From NCBI RefSeq assembly GCF_030687145.1, contig NZ_CP117460.1:4154001-4218000 (forward strand): a stretch of 64,000 nt of DNA, written 5' to 3'. Of this stretch, positions 23,892 through 33,784 are shown piece after piece; the stretch's first letter is position 1, and each line of letters starts with the position of its first letter. A program made the translations under genes and the position numbers. The notes below the pieces were generated by a model. It ran no database searches, was not told where the DNA came from, and worked only from the letters and a program-made list of their open reading frames with translations. The stretch comes from Pseudomonas sp. FP1742. Lineage in GTDB: Bacteria > Pseudomonadota > Gammaproteobacteria > Pseudomonadales > Pseudomonadaceae.

Positions 23892-25469
23892 TCAGTTGGC
23901 AATGACGCTCATGTTCCGGCCGCTGGCCTTGGCCACATACAGCGCCTTGTCCGCGGCGCCGACCATGTCATCGGGCTGGGCTTGCGCAGCCGGGTCGTAG
24001 GCGCAGACACCCACGCTGACCGTGACCACGCCCTCCACACCTTCAACGTGTTTGATGCCGGCCTGCTGAACGGCGCGACGAATCTTTTCCGCTATCAAAA
24101 AGGCCCCCACATAGTCGGTGCCGGGCAGCACCACCGTAAACTCCTCGCCACCGAAGCGGGCCGCGAGATCACCGGGGCGCTTGATGTTATCGGTGATGAT
24201 GGCGCTGATTTTGCGCAGACACTGATCGCCCGCCAAATGACCGTAGTGGTCATTGAAGCTCTTGAAGTGGTCGACATCGATCATCAGCAGCGCAAGATGG
24301 GTCTGGCTACGCCTGGCGCGGCCCATTTCCGCGAGGATGAACAGGTCGAATTGACGCCGATTGGAAAGCCCTGTCAGTGCATCCTCCAGTGCCAGCAACT
24401 CCAGGCTGCGGTTGACCTCAATGAGTTTGTCCTGAGTCTCCAACAGATTGTTCTGAATATGATTCTGCTGCTTCATGAGGCGGATCAGGCGATAACCGAG
24501 AGCCCCCAGAAACCCCAGCAGCAACAGGACGATGCCCGCACTGAATATTGACTCCTGCCGCCAACTGGCCAGGACTTCCTCCTTGTCGAGCCCGGCAAAG
24601 ATGACGAGCGGATACCCCTCGACCCGTCGAAACCCCACGACCCGCACCACCCCGTCGACAAAGGACCTGACGGTTGCCGTACCGGAATCCCCCTTGGGCA
24701 ACAGTTGGGTAAACAGCGGCCCTTTGGCGACACTGGTGCCGATATCAGCTTCGTTGAACGGGCGCCGGACGACGATGGTGGCGTCATCGGCGATCAAGTT
24801 GATCACCCCGTTTTTGCCCATGTCGATGCTGTTGTACAGGTCCAGGAAATGGTTGAGGTAGATCGAAGCCACCACCACACCGGCAAACCGGCCATCGGCG
24901 TGATTGATCCGGCGTGACACGGTCATGATCCACTCACCGGTCGAGCGACTTTTTATCGACGGGCCGATATGCGGACCGCGATCGGGATGATCACGGTGAT
25001 AGATGAAGTATTCACGGTCGGAGTTATTGGCATTGGGCGGTATGACATTAATGGCGTTGGCGAGCCAGCGTCCTTCTTCGTCGAACACGAACAGCCCATG
25101 GATCTGTACCAACTCACTGCGCTGAGCCTGGAGCAAACGTTGCAGTCGGGGAAATTTTTCCGGTTGCATGCCATCGATTTCGAGGCGGTCCACCAGGGAA
25201 AACAGTAGCGTGTCGGCCTGTTTGATCGATGCCTGCGCCTGCGAGGCCAGGGTTTGCGCCAGGTTGGACATCGCCACTTCGCTCTCACGCAGATGGTACT
25301 GACGCGAGTTCCACCCTTCCACGATCACAATGGCCATCAAGGACAGGCACACTGCAACGAGCAGAGAAACCACGTATCGAACCTTGAGCCTTGACTCAAC
25401 CGGCTCGGGCACCCAAGGCGTGACGAGCCGGGTGTGCTCAATACGATCTTTGACGGACGGATGCCCCAT
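23892..25469 (-). CDS. Membrane diguanylate cyclase with periplasmic PDC/Cache sensor
   Basis: 525 residues: cytoplasmic N-terminus, TM1 (about 32-51), a periplasmic PDC/Cache-like domain (about 55-310), TM2 (about 316-335), a short coiled coil, and a GGDEF domain (about 365-520). The active-site motif is RFGGEEF. An RxxD inhibitory site (RPGD) lies five residues before GGEEF, so product inhibition is likely. It makes c-di-GMP in response to an unknown periplasmic ligand. No EAL domain. Confidence 0.92.
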   Translation of the reverse strand: MGHPSVKDRIEHTRLVTPWVPEPVESRLKVRYVVSLLVAVCLSLMAIVIVEGWNSRQYHLRESEVAMSNLAQTLASQAQASIKQADTLLFSLVDRLEIDGMQPEKFPRLQRLLQAQRSELVQIHGLFVFDEEGRWLANAINVIPPNANNSDREYFIYHRDHPDRGPHIGPSIKSRSTGEWIMTVSRRINHADGRFAGVVVASIYLNHFLDLYNSIDMGKNGVINLIADDATIVVRRPFNEADIGTSVAKGPLFTQLLPKGDSGTATVRSFVDGVVRVVGFRRVEGYPLVIFAGLDKEEVLASWRQESIFSAGIVLLLLGFLGALGYRLIRLMKQQNHIQNNLLETQDKLIEVNRSLELLALEDALTGLSNRRQFDLFILAEMGRARRSQTHLALLMIDVDHFKSFNDHYGHLAGDQCLRKISAIITDNIKRPGDLAARFGGEEFTVVLPGTDYVGAFLIAEKIRRAVQQAGIKHVEGVEGVVTVSVGVCAYDPAAQAQPDDMVGAADKALYVAKASGRNMSVIAN

Positions 25470-25618
25470 GACGCTCCCTGAATCCCTTATGACATGGCGA
25501 ATTTTCCCGTTCGCCCTTTTAGCGCCAGCCAGCCGTGACTGGCGCTCAAGCCACTACAACCCGACAACGATACGATAGGTGATTTGCACGAAAACGCTCA
25601 TTACCAGCGATGGTAATG

Positions 25619-26146
25619 CTACATCGGCGTCTGTTTGATCGCCTCAAACCAGGCCGGATTCAATCGCGTCTGTTCGGTATCGATGCCCAGCGCTTCCATC
25701 CGTGCCTTGTGCTGGTCCATCTCGCGGGTCAGCTGACTATGGTCGCTGGAATTGCCGTCCAACTGGTGCATCTGGCTCAGCCCCAAGTGATAAAAGCGCA
25801 GCAGCTTCATGGCGGCAGGGTCGCCCTTCTCCACCGCCGCGGTCACCTGGTGCATGACGTTGGTGATGCTCATCAGGCTGCGCTTGAGCTGCCAACCGTA
25901 GACGGCCGGCGCCATCCATTCCTGGGTCCAGAACTTGCCGCGCATCAGCGCCACCGTCAGCAACAACGCGGCAAACACCCCGCCCACGTTGAACCGCAGA
26001 TTGTCGCTACCGGGTTCACCGAACAGGGCCACCGCCGCCGTGGACAGCACCATCGCCAGCGCCAGGAACATCAGGGCGATGATCACCGTGCTGCGCCGCG
26101 TCTGGCGTCGATAGGTTTCGGCATTCATTGGCTGGATTTCGAACAT
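25619..26146 (-). CDS. DUF3087 membrane protein
   Basis: 175 residues from ATG 26146 (AAGGAA upstream): two adjacent membrane helices (STVIIALMFLALAMVLSTAAVALF and VGGVFAALLLTVALM), then a soluble helical domain with KRSLMSITNVMHQV ... LLRFYHLGLSQMHQLDGN, as in DUF3087. Function unknown. It is divergent from ppnN. Confidence 0.7.
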   Translation of the reverse strand: MFEIQPMNAETYRRQTRRSTVIIALMFLALAMVLSTAAVALFGEPGSDNLRFNVGGVFAALLLTVALMRGKFWTQEWMAPAVYGWQLKRSLMSITNVMHQVTAAVEKGDPAAMKLLRFYHLGLSQMHQLDGNSSDHSQLTREMDQHKARMEALGIDTEQTRLNPAWFEAIKQTPM

Positions 26147-26374
26147 CGCGACGGGGTTCCTTGCATCAATGGTAAAAGACGCTGTGACAAAAAGACTGCG
26201 GGGCATTATCGCCTCCCCGAAGGATTTAGCTATGCTGGAGCTCCTTTTCATCTTTTCATCGTCAAACGGGAGCATGGCGATACAGCGCAGTTCGTGCCAT
26301 CTTCATCATGGATACACACTATTCGGATGCCATGCGCCGTTGCTGGCGGGTGACATCGTTTTAAGGATCATTGA

Positions 26375-27748
26375 ATGACCCAACGACATGTAATCAACGC
26401 CTCGGTCAGCCCCAAAGGCAGCCTGGAAACACTGTCCCAACGTGAAGTACAGCAACTGAGCGAAGCCTCATCCGGCATCACCTACACCCTATTTCGCCAG
26501 TGCGCCCTGGCCATCCTCAATACCGGCGCCCACGTCGATAACGCCAAGACCATTCTGGAAGCCTACAAAGACTTCGAAATCCGCATTCACCAGCAAGACC
26601 GTGGCGTACGCCTGGAACTGCTGAACGCCCCGGCCGACGCCTTCGTCGATGGCGAAATGATCGCCAGCACCCGGGAAATGCTCTTCAGCGCCCTGCGCGA
26701 CATCGTCTACACCGAAAACGAACTCGACGCCTTGAGCATCGACCTGAGCACGTCCCAGGGCATCAGCGACTACGTCTTCCACCTGCTGCGCAACGCCCGC
26801 ACCCTGCGCCCCGGCGTCGAGCCGAAAATCGTGGTGTGCTGGGGCGGCCACTCGATCAACACCGAAGAATACAAATACACCAAGAAAGTCGGCCACGAAC
26901 TCGGCCTGCGCAGCCTGGACATCTGCACCGGTTGCGGCCCCGGCGTGATGAAAGGCCCGATGAAAGGCGCGACCATCGCCCATGCCAAGCAGCGTATCCA
27001 CGGCGGCCGCTACCTCGGCTTGACTGAGCCTGGAATCATCGCCGCCGAGGCACCGAACCCGATCGTCAACGAACTGGTGATCCTGCCGGACATCGAGAAA
27101 CGCCTGGAAGCCTTCGTGCGGGTCGGCCACGGCATCATCATTTTCCCGGGCGGCGCGGGCACGGCCGAAGAGTTCCTGTACCTGCTCGGCATCCTGATGC
27201 ACCCGGACAACCAGCACCTGCCGTTCCCGGTGATCCTCACCGGTCCGAAAAGCGCCGCGCCGTATCTGGAGCAACTGCACGCCTTCGTCGGCGCAACCCT
27301 CGGTGAAGAAGCGCAGCAGCACTACGAGATCATCATCGACGACCCGGCTGAAGTGGCGCGGCAGATGACTCAGGGCCTCAAAGCGGTCAAGCAGTTCCGC
27401 CGCGAGCGCAACGACGCGTTCCATTTCAACTGGCTGCTGAAGATCGACGAAGGCTTCCAGCGCCCGTTCGACCCGACCCACGCCAACATGGCCAACCTGC
27501 AACTGAGCCGCAACCTGCCGTCCCACGAACTGGCCGCCAATCTGCGTCGCGCGTTCTCCGGCATCGTCGCCGGCAACGTCAAGGACAAAGGCATCCGCCT
27601 GATCGAAGAACACGGGCCATACCAGATCCGTGGCGATGCAGCAGTCATGCAGCCGCTGGACCACTTGCTCAAAGCCTTCGTGGCCCAGCACCGGATGAAA
27701 CTGCCGGGCGGCGCGGCGTATGTGCCGTGCTATCAGGTGGTGGCTTGA
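26375..27748 (+). CDS. ppnN: Pyrimidine/purine nucleotide 5'-monophosphate nucleosidase PpnN
   Basis: 457 residues, close to E. coli PpnN (YgdH, 454). The N-terminal DUF4478-like region and C-terminal DUF3412-like extension flank a LOG-type Rossmann domain with CTGCGPGVMKGPMKGA and the catalytic loop PGGAGTAEE. PpnN hydrolyses nucleoside monophosphates to base and ribose 5-phosphate and is a (p)ppGpp target in E. coli. It is monocistronic, with no terminator found but repeats downstream. Confidence 0.93.
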   Translation: MTQRHVINASVSPKGSLETLSQREVQQLSEASSGITYTLFRQCALAILNTGAHVDNAKTILEAYKDFEIRIHQQDRGVRLELLNAPADAFVDGEMIASTREMLFSALRDIVYTENELDALSIDLSTSQGISDYVFHLLRNARTLRPGVEPKIVVCWGGHSINTEEYKYTKKVGHELGLRSLDICTGCGPGVMKGPMKGATIAHAKQRIHGGRYLGLTEPGIIAAEAPNPIVNELVILPDIEKRLEAFVRVGHGIIIFPGGAGTAEEFLYLLGILMHPDNQHLPFPVILTGPKSAAPYLEQLHAFVGATLGEEAQQHYEIIIDDPAEVARQMTQGLKAVKQFRRERNDAFHFNWLLKIDEGFQRPFDPTHANMANLQLSRNLPSHELAANLRRAFSGIVAGNVKDKGIRLIEEHGPYQIRGDAAVMQPLDHLLKAFVAQHRMKLPGGAAYVPCYQVVA

Positions 27749-27750
27749 AA

Positions 27751-27796
27751 GATCGTTCCCACGCGCAGCAAAGGAATGCAGCCCGGGTTCGCGGTC
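27751..27796 (+). repeat. Fragment of the GATCGTTCCCACG repeat family
   Basis: GATCGTTCCCACG followed by GGAATGCAGCCCGGG matches the left arm of the element at 14816-14923. Only the left arm is kept. Confidence 0.65.
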
Positions 27797-28097
27797 AAAC
27801 GAACAAGGTGGCAGCTGTACGCGGGTTGACCGACCGGACATCAAGGAATCCGGCACACCGAAGTGTCCCACGCACAGCCACCGCGACACGATATTCCAGG
27901 CAATGCCTGAAAAGGTCTTGGACGCTGGCGCGCCTTGATTTATTCGGACGGTCAAATCCGATCGCTGATTGGTCAGCGACCCGGAAACGATAGAGCCCGG
28001 CCTCAAGTCGCACAAGCCGGCGGTTTCTGGCGTAGTCGTAGGCAGCGGCGCAAGGCTGTGTAGCCTTAGAGAGTGTCTGGAGATGTCGATTAAACAT
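27795..28097 (-). CDS. Doubtful hypothetical frame, 100 aa
   Basis: Minus-strand frame beginning MFNRHLQTLSKATQPCAAAY and ending in PRTAATLFV, basic (many Arg). It has no ribosome-binding site, lies between two repeat elements, and matches no family known to me. It is either a degraded or a genus-specific small gene. Otherwise the 27749-28270 gap holds only repeats. Confidence 0.2.
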   Translation of the reverse strand: MFNRHLQTLSKATQPCAAAYDYARNRRLVRLEAGLYRFRVADQSAIGFDRPNKSRRASVQDLFRHCLEYRVAVAVRGTLRCAGFLDVRSVNPRTAATLFV

Positions 28098-28147
28098 CGC
28101 CTGTTTATTGGTCCTACTGTGGGTTTTGTGCTGGCTGGGCCGGCCTC

Positions 28148-28240
28148 TTCGCGAGCAAGCCCGCTCCCACAGGGGATCTTCGGTGGACACATTATTTGTG
28201 TACGCCTGAGATCCCCTGTGGGAGCGGGCTTGCTCGCGAA
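28148..28240. repeat. REP pair downstream of the 28.3-38.8 kb operon
   Basis: TTCGCGAGCAAGCCCGCTCC and its inverse TGTGGGAGCGGGCTTGCTCG are separated by about 45 bases. The inner arms (AGGGGATCT / AGATCCCCT) also pair, extending the stem. Confidence 0.9.
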
Positions 28241-28270
28241 GGGGCCCGTAAGAACACCGCCAACTTTCGG

Positions 28271-29716
28271 TCAGTCCGCCAATCGCGTCGCAAGAGACTT
28301 GGCCTGACTCGCCACATCAGTCACCGCCGTACTCTCCCACCACATCCCGCGCAACGGCGGGCCCATGGCGAACAGACGGCTGGCGACCTGCCCATCGGCA
28401 CTGAGTACCGCACCATCCGCTGCAGCGGCGATGCCCAACGCCAATGGCCCCGGCCGTACCAGCCCGCGAGCGAGCAACTGCTGCGGCAACGGACGGGCCA
28501 CCCGGCGCCAGTCGTATTCGATACCGCTGGAGTTGATCAGCGCCGCGCCGTGCACCACGCAAGTTTCAGTCTCGCCACGCCGACGAATGCGGATACTGAC
28601 CTCGCCGTCCGAAGCAGGCTCAAGCCCCTTGAACGACGCCGCCTGAATCCGCAACCGCCCTTCCCCATGCAAACGCGCCACCAACTCGGCACTCAACGGC
28701 GGCGAGCGATGGTGATGGCTTTCCCACCACGGCCGTACATGCCGCACAAACTGCCGACGCTGCACATCGGTCGCCTGACTCCACAACCGCCCGATATGCG
28801 CCCGCACCGTGTCCAACGGCGCTTGCCAGTCGATGCCCTGGGCGATGGCGTCGCGACAATGCCGGCGCAGTTCGCGCACCAACTGACGCGGTGTGCGAAT
28901 GCTGTGATCCTCGGCGAGAAAGTCCACCCACGCCGGTGGCTGCCTGCGCACATGCGGCAGCAGGCCATGACGAGAAAAGACTTCGATCGGCCCGCGATGC
29001 CCGGCCTGCTCCAGCGACACCACGGCATCGACCATGGTCAGGCCCGAGCCGATGATCAGCACCGTCGACTGCGGATCGAGTTGACCCATGGCGGCTACAT
29101 CCCACGGGTCGAGTGCAGCGGCATTCAAACCGCTGGATTCGGTTTGCGGCGTGCGGGCGGCCGGAAACATTCCGGTCGCCAACACCGCGTAAGCGCCCTG
29201 TAATTGCTGCCCATCACTCAGGCTCAACCGCACCGAATCGCTCAACGTTTCCAGGTCCACCACCTCGGCCCGCACATGTTCGACTCTCGACCCCTTCAAT
29301 GCGCCCACCGCCTGCGCTTCAGCCAGACGCTGCTGCACATAAACGCCGAACAGCCCGCGCGGCGGAAACAGTTCGCTGACCGGCACATGTTGCTCATCCG
29401 ACTCCGGCCAGCCACCGGCGGCGATGTGTTCGGTCAGCCATTGGGTCAGGTCATCGGCGTTGTCCGGGTCGACGCTCATCCGCGCCGCGTTGCCATTGAG
29501 CGTATGCCCCAATTCCACCGCGCTATAGGCTTCGCCACGGCCCAGTTCTGCCCGCGGCTCGATCACCAGCACCCGGCGTTGACCGGGCAAACGCAACAAC
29601 TGCGCCGCCAGCATCGCGCCACTCAGGCCGCCGCCGATGATCAGGATGTCAGCGTGGCGGATGGCGTCGGTCGCCTGTCCGCTTGAGGTGTCAGTCATGG
29701 CGTTCTCACTGGTCAT
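28271..29716 (-). CDS. FAD/NAD(P)-binding oxidoreductase (YdhS-like)
   Basis: 481 residues: N-terminal FAD Rossmann motif ILIIGGGLSGAML (24-36), second dinucleotide motif VLIIGSGLTMVDAVVSL (about 217-233), and the ATG loop VLATGMFP. It matches the FAD-NAD(P)-binding family (Pfam NAD_binding_9) that includes E. coli YdhS. Its start overlaps the stop of the ABC ATPase gene (ATGA), so it is the last gene of the transport/oxidation operon. It may be a reductase or hydroxylase for the imported compound; the substrate is unknown. Confidence 0.75.
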   Translation of the reverse strand: MTSENAMTDTSSGQATDAIRHADILIIGGGLSGAMLAAQLLRLPGQRRVLVIEPRAELGRGEAYSAVELGHTLNGNAARMSVDPDNADDLTQWLTEHIAAGGWPESDEQHVPVSELFPPRGLFGVYVQQRLAEAQAVGALKGSRVEHVRAEVVDLETLSDSVRLSLSDGQQLQGAYAVLATGMFPAARTPQTESSGLNAAALDPWDVAAMGQLDPQSTVLIIGSGLTMVDAVVSLEQAGHRGPIEVFSRHGLLPHVRRQPPAWVDFLAEDHSIRTPRQLVRELRRHCRDAIAQGIDWQAPLDTVRAHIGRLWSQATDVQRRQFVRHVRPWWESHHHRSPPLSAELVARLHGEGRLRIQAASFKGLEPASDGEVSIRIRRRGETETCVVHGAALINSSGIEYDWRRVARPLPQQLLARGLVRPGPLALGIAAAADGAVLSADGQVASRLFAMGPPLRGMWWESTAVTDVASQAKSLATRLAD

Positions 29717-30480
29717 TGTTTACCTAGATAAAAGTCATGCAGATCGCCCCGTGCCAGTAACTCATCGGCGACGCCGGACAGCACCACGCGACCGGTATCG
29801 AGGACGTAGGCCTGTGAGGCGTACTTGAGTGCCACGTTAATATTTTGCTCGGCAATCAGGAAGCTCACCTGCTCGTCTCGATTGAGTTGCGCCACGATTT
29901 CGAAAATCTCCTGGACGATAATAGGCGCCAAACCCATGGAAGGTTCATCGAGCAGTACCAAAGTAGGACGTGTCATCAACGCCCGGCCAATGGCGACCAT
30001 CTGCTGTTCGCCACCGGAGGTCAGCCCGGCCCGGGTCTTGCGTTTGGTTTTCAGGCGTGGAAACCAGGCGTAGATGCGCTCCAGATCCGCCGCCAGGTCC
30101 TTGCGGCTCAGACCGCGAACGAAGCCGCCGCTGCGCAGGTTGTCCTCCACCGTCAGTTGTGGGAACACGTGCCGGCCCTCCAGCACATGCACCATGCCCT
30201 GGCGCACGCGAACGCTCGGATTAACCCCTGCGGTATCGCGCCCGAGAAACTCGATCGTCCCTCGACTGACTTCCGCGCGCTCGGCCCGTACCAGCCCGGA
30301 AATCGCCTTGAGCGTGGTGCTTTTGCCCGCACCGTTGGCCCCGAGCAATGCGACGATGCCGCCCTTGGGCACCGTCAGCGACACCCCGGCCACGGCCAGG
30401 ATCGCCCCGTCGTAGATCACCTCGATGTCGTTCACTTGCAACAGGTCATTGGCGGCAATGTCGCTGGCGGCTTGGCTCAT
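29713..30480 (-). CDS. ABC transporter ATPase, LivF type
   Basis: 255 residues with Walker A GANGAGKST, the signature SGGEQQ and Walker B LVLLDEPSMGLAP; the LivF hallmark GRHVFPQLTVEDNL is present. It energises the branched-chain-type importer encoded by the next four upstream genes. It lies 3 bases after the binding-protein gene and overlaps the FAD-protein gene. Confidence 0.9.
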   Translation of the reverse strand: MSQAASDIAANDLLQVNDIEVIYDGAILAVAGVSLTVPKGGIVALLGANGAGKSTTLKAISGLVRAERAEVSRGTIEFLGRDTAGVNPSVRVRQGMVHVLEGRHVFPQLTVEDNLRSGGFVRGLSRKDLAADLERIYAWFPRLKTKRKTRAGLTSGGEQQMVAIGRALMTRPTLVLLDEPSMGLAPIIVQEIFEIVAQLNRDEQVSFLIAEQNINVALKYASQAYVLDTGRVVLSGVADELLARGDLHDFYLGKQ

Positions 30481-30483
30481 GGG

Positions 30484-31824
30484 TTATTCATCCCCGGTGC
30501 AGGTGCGTGGTGCCAGGCCTTTTTCCTTGGCGAACGCGGCGGATTTTTCATCGATCAAGGGCCGCAGCAAGGCGCGGTCGGCGGGGATCCAGTCGCTGAT
30601 CAGCGTCCAGTTGGCGCCGTCCCACTGCTGGACCCGCGCCGAACCGCCACCCTCATGATCCTTGCACGACAGCTTGAGGTTCTGCATCAGGCCGAAGTAG
30701 CCCATGTCCTTGAGCCGCGCGTCGTCGATGTTCAGGTGTTCCAGGCCCCAGCGCCCTTCTTCGCCGTTAAGCGGCCGCTTGCCGAATTTGCCTTGGGCGG
30801 TACGGATCGCTTCCACCATCACTGCCGCGTTCACCAGCCCGGAGTTGTAATAGACGCTGCCGAAATTCTTCAGGTCCTTGAGGTCGCTTTTGCCCTTGTC
30901 GAGGATGGCTTGCTTGAGGCGTTTGTGGATCTCGAATTCGCTGCCGGCCGGGTATGGCGTCAGCGCCAGATACCCTTTGGCGGCGGCGCCCGCAGGCAAC
31001 ACGTCTTCGCTGGAACTGGCCCAGATGTCGCCGACGATATGGTCAACCGGGAAGCCGAAACGCGCCGCTGTCTTGACCGCCACCGGCGTCGACACGCCCC
31101 AGGTGCGCAGGAACACCCAGTCCGGGTTAGCCTGGCGCACTTGCCGCCATTGCGCCGATTGCTCGTTGCCCGGATCGGCCACCGGGATCTGGATGTTTTC
31201 GAAGCCGTACTTCTCCGCCAGCAGCTTTAACGGGCCGAGTGTTTCCCGACCGTAAGCCGAGTCGTGATAAACCGTGGCGATTTTCTTGCCCTTGAGTTTG
31301 TCGAACCCGCCCTCGCGCTGGGCGATGTAGTTGATCAGGCTCGAAGCCTCGCTGTAGAAGGTCAGCATCACCGGAAAGTTGTACGGAAACACCGTGCCGT
31401 CGGTGGCTTCGGTGCGACCGTAACCGAGGGTGATCAGCGGGATCTTGTCGACTTCCGCCCGCTCGCTCAACGCATACGCCGCCGGTGCGCCGTTGGGTGA
31501 ATAGATCGCCACCGGCGCGCCATCCAGGCCTTTCTTGAAGCGCTCATAGCACTCGATGCCCTTCTCCGCCGTCCATTCGGTTTCACATTCCTGCCAGACC
31601 AGTTTCACGCCATTGATCCCGCCTTCCACATCGTTGATGTAGTTCAGGTAATCGAGCATGCCGGCCCACACCTGCACGCCGCTCGAGGCATATGCGCCAA
31701 CGCGATACGTGGCCAACGGGAAGAATTGCTGGTCCGCCGAGGCCTGAACCATCGGCACTGTACTGCCGTAAACCGCCAGCGTCAGAGCGGCGCCGGCCAA
31801 CGAACGTTTCAAGGATGCACGCAT
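30484..31824 (-). CDS. Periplasmic binding protein of a branched-chain-type ABC importer
   Basis: 446 residues: signal peptide (MRASLKRSLAGAALTLAVYG ... VQASA), then a type I periplasmic-binding fold (Peripla_BP_6) with EWTAEKGIECYERFKKG, IATVYHDSAYGRETLGPL and NPDWVFLRTWGVSTPV. It is longer than LivJ/LivK (about 370), like the aromatic/amide-type members. The ligand is unknown; the operon suggests an oxidisable organic compound. Confidence 0.87.
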   Translation of the reverse strand: MRASLKRSLAGAALTLAVYGSTVPMVQASADQQFFPLATYRVGAYASSGVQVWAGMLDYLNYINDVEGGINGVKLVWQECETEWTAEKGIECYERFKKGLDGAPVAIYSPNGAPAAYALSERAEVDKIPLITLGYGRTEATDGTVFPYNFPVMLTFYSEASSLINYIAQREGGFDKLKGKKIATVYHDSAYGRETLGPLKLLAEKYGFENIQIPVADPGNEQSAQWRQVRQANPDWVFLRTWGVSTPVAVKTAARFGFPVDHIVGDIWASSSEDVLPAGAAAKGYLALTPYPAGSEFEIHKRLKQAILDKGKSDLKDLKNFGSVYYNSGLVNAAVMVEAIRTAQGKFGKRPLNGEEGRWGLEHLNIDDARLKDMGYFGLMQNLKLSCKDHEGGGSARVQQWDGANWTLISDWIPADRALLRPLIDEKSAAFAKEKGLAPRTCTGDE

Positions 31825-31848
31825 GTTGTCTCTCTAATAGTGGGGGGT

Positions 31849-32898
31849 TCAGAAGCGCAGCGGCCAGTGACGCAGCTGTTCACGGAGGTTGCTCAAGAGG
31901 CGGATCAGACCTTCCGGTTCCTTGATCAGGAACAGGATGATCAGCACGCCGAAGATGATTTTTTGCAGGTTCTGCAACTGCCCCGCGTCCACCGAACCGC
32001 CGAACAGCGCTTGGCCGGTGTGGCTGAGCAGGATCGGCAGCAGGCTGATGAACGCCGCGCCGACGAAGTTACCGGCGATGCTGCCCATGCCACCGATAAT
32101 GATGATGAACAGGATCTGGAACGACCGGTTGATATCGAAGCTACTGGCGCTGGCCGTACCGAGATAGGCAAAGGCCCACAGCGCCCCGGCGATGCCCAGG
32201 TAAAACGAGCTGACAGCGAACGCCAGGTGCTTATAACGCACCACCGCAATGCCGATGACGGCAGCGGCGGTGTCCATGTCGCGGATCGCCATCCAGTTGC
32301 GGCCGATCTGGCTTTTCACCAGGTTCACCGCGACCCAGGTCAACAACAGCACCGTGGTCAGGGTCAGCAGATAGCGACCCAATGGGGTGTTGAGGTCATG
32401 GCCGAACAGCGCCAGTGTCGGCGCGGAAATGGTCCCGGACGAACCGTAGTTGTAGAACCAGGGGAATTTGACGAACAACCACTCAAGAAAGAACTGCGCG
32501 GCCAACGTGGTGACCATCAGATAGAAGCCCTTGATCCGCGAACTCGGCAGGCCGAAGACAAAGCCGACCATTGCGCTGATCAGCCCCCCGCCCAGCAGCG
32601 CTACCGGCAGACCGAGCTCGGGCAATCGCAACAAGAATCCATAGGTGGCAAAGGCCCCGACCGCCATGAAACCGGCCGCGCCGACCGAAGTCTGGCCGGT
32701 ATAACCGGTCAGCAGATTGAGGCCAAGCCCGGCCAGGGACAGCACCAGGAACGGGATCAGAATCGCGTTCAGCCAATAGTCGTTGCCGGTCAGCGGCACG
32801 ACGACGAAGGCGATCAACAACAAGCCAAGCAGGCCAAACGGCACACGACGCTGGATCAACACCGCCGGTGCGGTTTCGCGGGTTAGGGAAATCGACAT
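31849..32898 (-). CDS. ABC transporter permease, LivM type
   Basis: 349 residues with about ten hydrophobic segments and the LivM landmarks LSLAGLGLNLLTGYTGQTSVGAAGFMAVGA, RNWMAIRDMDTAAAVIGI and IGGMGSIAGNFVGAA. Start 32898 (MSISLTRE) is chosen; the longer frame is shadow sequence over livH. It pairs with the LivH-type permease 5 bases upstream. Confidence 0.9.
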   Translation of the reverse strand: MSISLTRETAPAVLIQRRVPFGLLGLLLIAFVVVPLTGNDYWLNAILIPFLVLSLAGLGLNLLTGYTGQTSVGAAGFMAVGAFATYGFLLRLPELGLPVALLGGGLISAMVGFVFGLPSSRIKGFYLMVTTLAAQFFLEWLFVKFPWFYNYGSSGTISAPTLALFGHDLNTPLGRYLLTLTTVLLLTWVAVNLVKSQIGRNWMAIRDMDTAAAVIGIAVVRYKHLAFAVSSFYLGIAGALWAFAYLGTASASSFDINRSFQILFIIIIGGMGSIAGNFVGAAFISLLPILLSHTGQALFGGSVDAGQLQNLQKIIFGVLIILFLIKEPEGLIRLLSNLREQLRHWPLRF

Positions 32899-32902
32899 GG
32901 GT

Positions 32903-33784
32903 TCAGACTCGCTCGATGGCGCGCTCGCCGAACAGGCCGGCGGGACGGATGTACAGGAAGGCCAAGGCCAGGACATAGGCAAACCACGGGGTGATACCGC
33001 CGCCAATCAGCGGGCCGAGGTAAACCTCGGCGAGGTTCTCCGCCGCACCGACGATCAACCCGCCGACAATCGCCCCGCCAATCGAAGTGAAGCCGCCGAT
33101 GATCAATACCGGCAAGGCCTTGAGCACCACCAGCGACAGGGAAAACTGCACCCCCTGGCGCGCGCCCCACAGCAACCCGGCCACCAGCCCGACAATGCCC
33201 GCCACCGCCCAGACGATCTGCCAGATGCGGTTGAGGTTGATGCCGATCGACAGCGCGGCGGTGGTGTCATCCGCCACCGCGCGCAACGACACGCCGATGC
33301 GGGTTTTGTTGAACAGCAGCGCCAGCACCGTCACCAACACGATGGCGGCCGCCGCCGCGATCAGGTCGAACTGGCTGACCATCATCCCGCCGATAAAGAT
33401 CGGCACGTCATCGATGCCCAGATCCAGCGCGCGCACCTGCGAGCCCATCAAGCCCTGGGCCAGACCTTCGATGATGAACGACAGCCCGAGCGTCGCCATG
33501 AACAAAGTGATCTGCGAGCGATTGACCAGTGGCCGCAACACCAGCCGTTCGATCAGCAACGCGCCGATGATCATCACCACAACGGTCAGCAACAGCGCCA
33601 CGGCGAACGGCACGCCTTGATCGTGCAGGCTGACAAAGGTCAGCGCGGCGAACAGCAGCATCGCGCCCTGGGCGAAATTGAACACACCGCTGGCCTTGTA
33701 GATCAGCACGAAGCCGATGGCGACCAGCGAGTACATGGTCCCGGCAAGCAAGCCGCCGAGCAGGGTTTCGAAGAAGAATGTCAT
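32903..33784 (-). CDS. ABC transporter permease, LivH type
   Basis: 293 residues, eight to nine hydrophobic segments, with FFFETLLGGLLAGTMYSLVAIGF at the N-terminus and the permease motif RAVADDTTAALSIGINLNRI. It forms the membrane channel together with the LivM-type subunit. Its start overlaps the stop of the LivG-type ATPase gene by one base. Confidence 0.9.
   Translation of the reverse strand: MTFFFETLLGGLLAGTMYSLVAIGFVLIYKASGVFNFAQGAMLLFAALTFVSLHDQGVPFAVALLLTVVVMIIGALLIERLVLRPLVNRSQITLFMATLGLSFIIEGLAQGLMGSQVRALDLGIDDVPIFIGGMMVSQFDLIAAAAAIVLVTVLALLFNKTRIGVSLRAVADDTTAALSIGINLNRIWQIVWAVAGIVGLVAGLLWGARQGVQFSLSLVVLKALPVLIIGGFTSIGGAIVGGLIVGAAENLAEVYLGPLIGGGITPWFAYVLALAFLYIRPAGLFGERAIERV

Noticed and set aside
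25521..25546. Terminator between the DUF3087 gene and the diguanylate cyclase gene
   Set aside because: AGCGCCAG/CTGGCGCT pairs but no T-run follows on the relevant strand.
26489..28192. Long open frame antisense to ppnN, running on past its end
   Set aside because: It is the GC-rich shadow of ppnN, with a low-complexity His/Arg/Gln composition and no domain; similar antisense frames cover benA, catA, mrpA and iatA.
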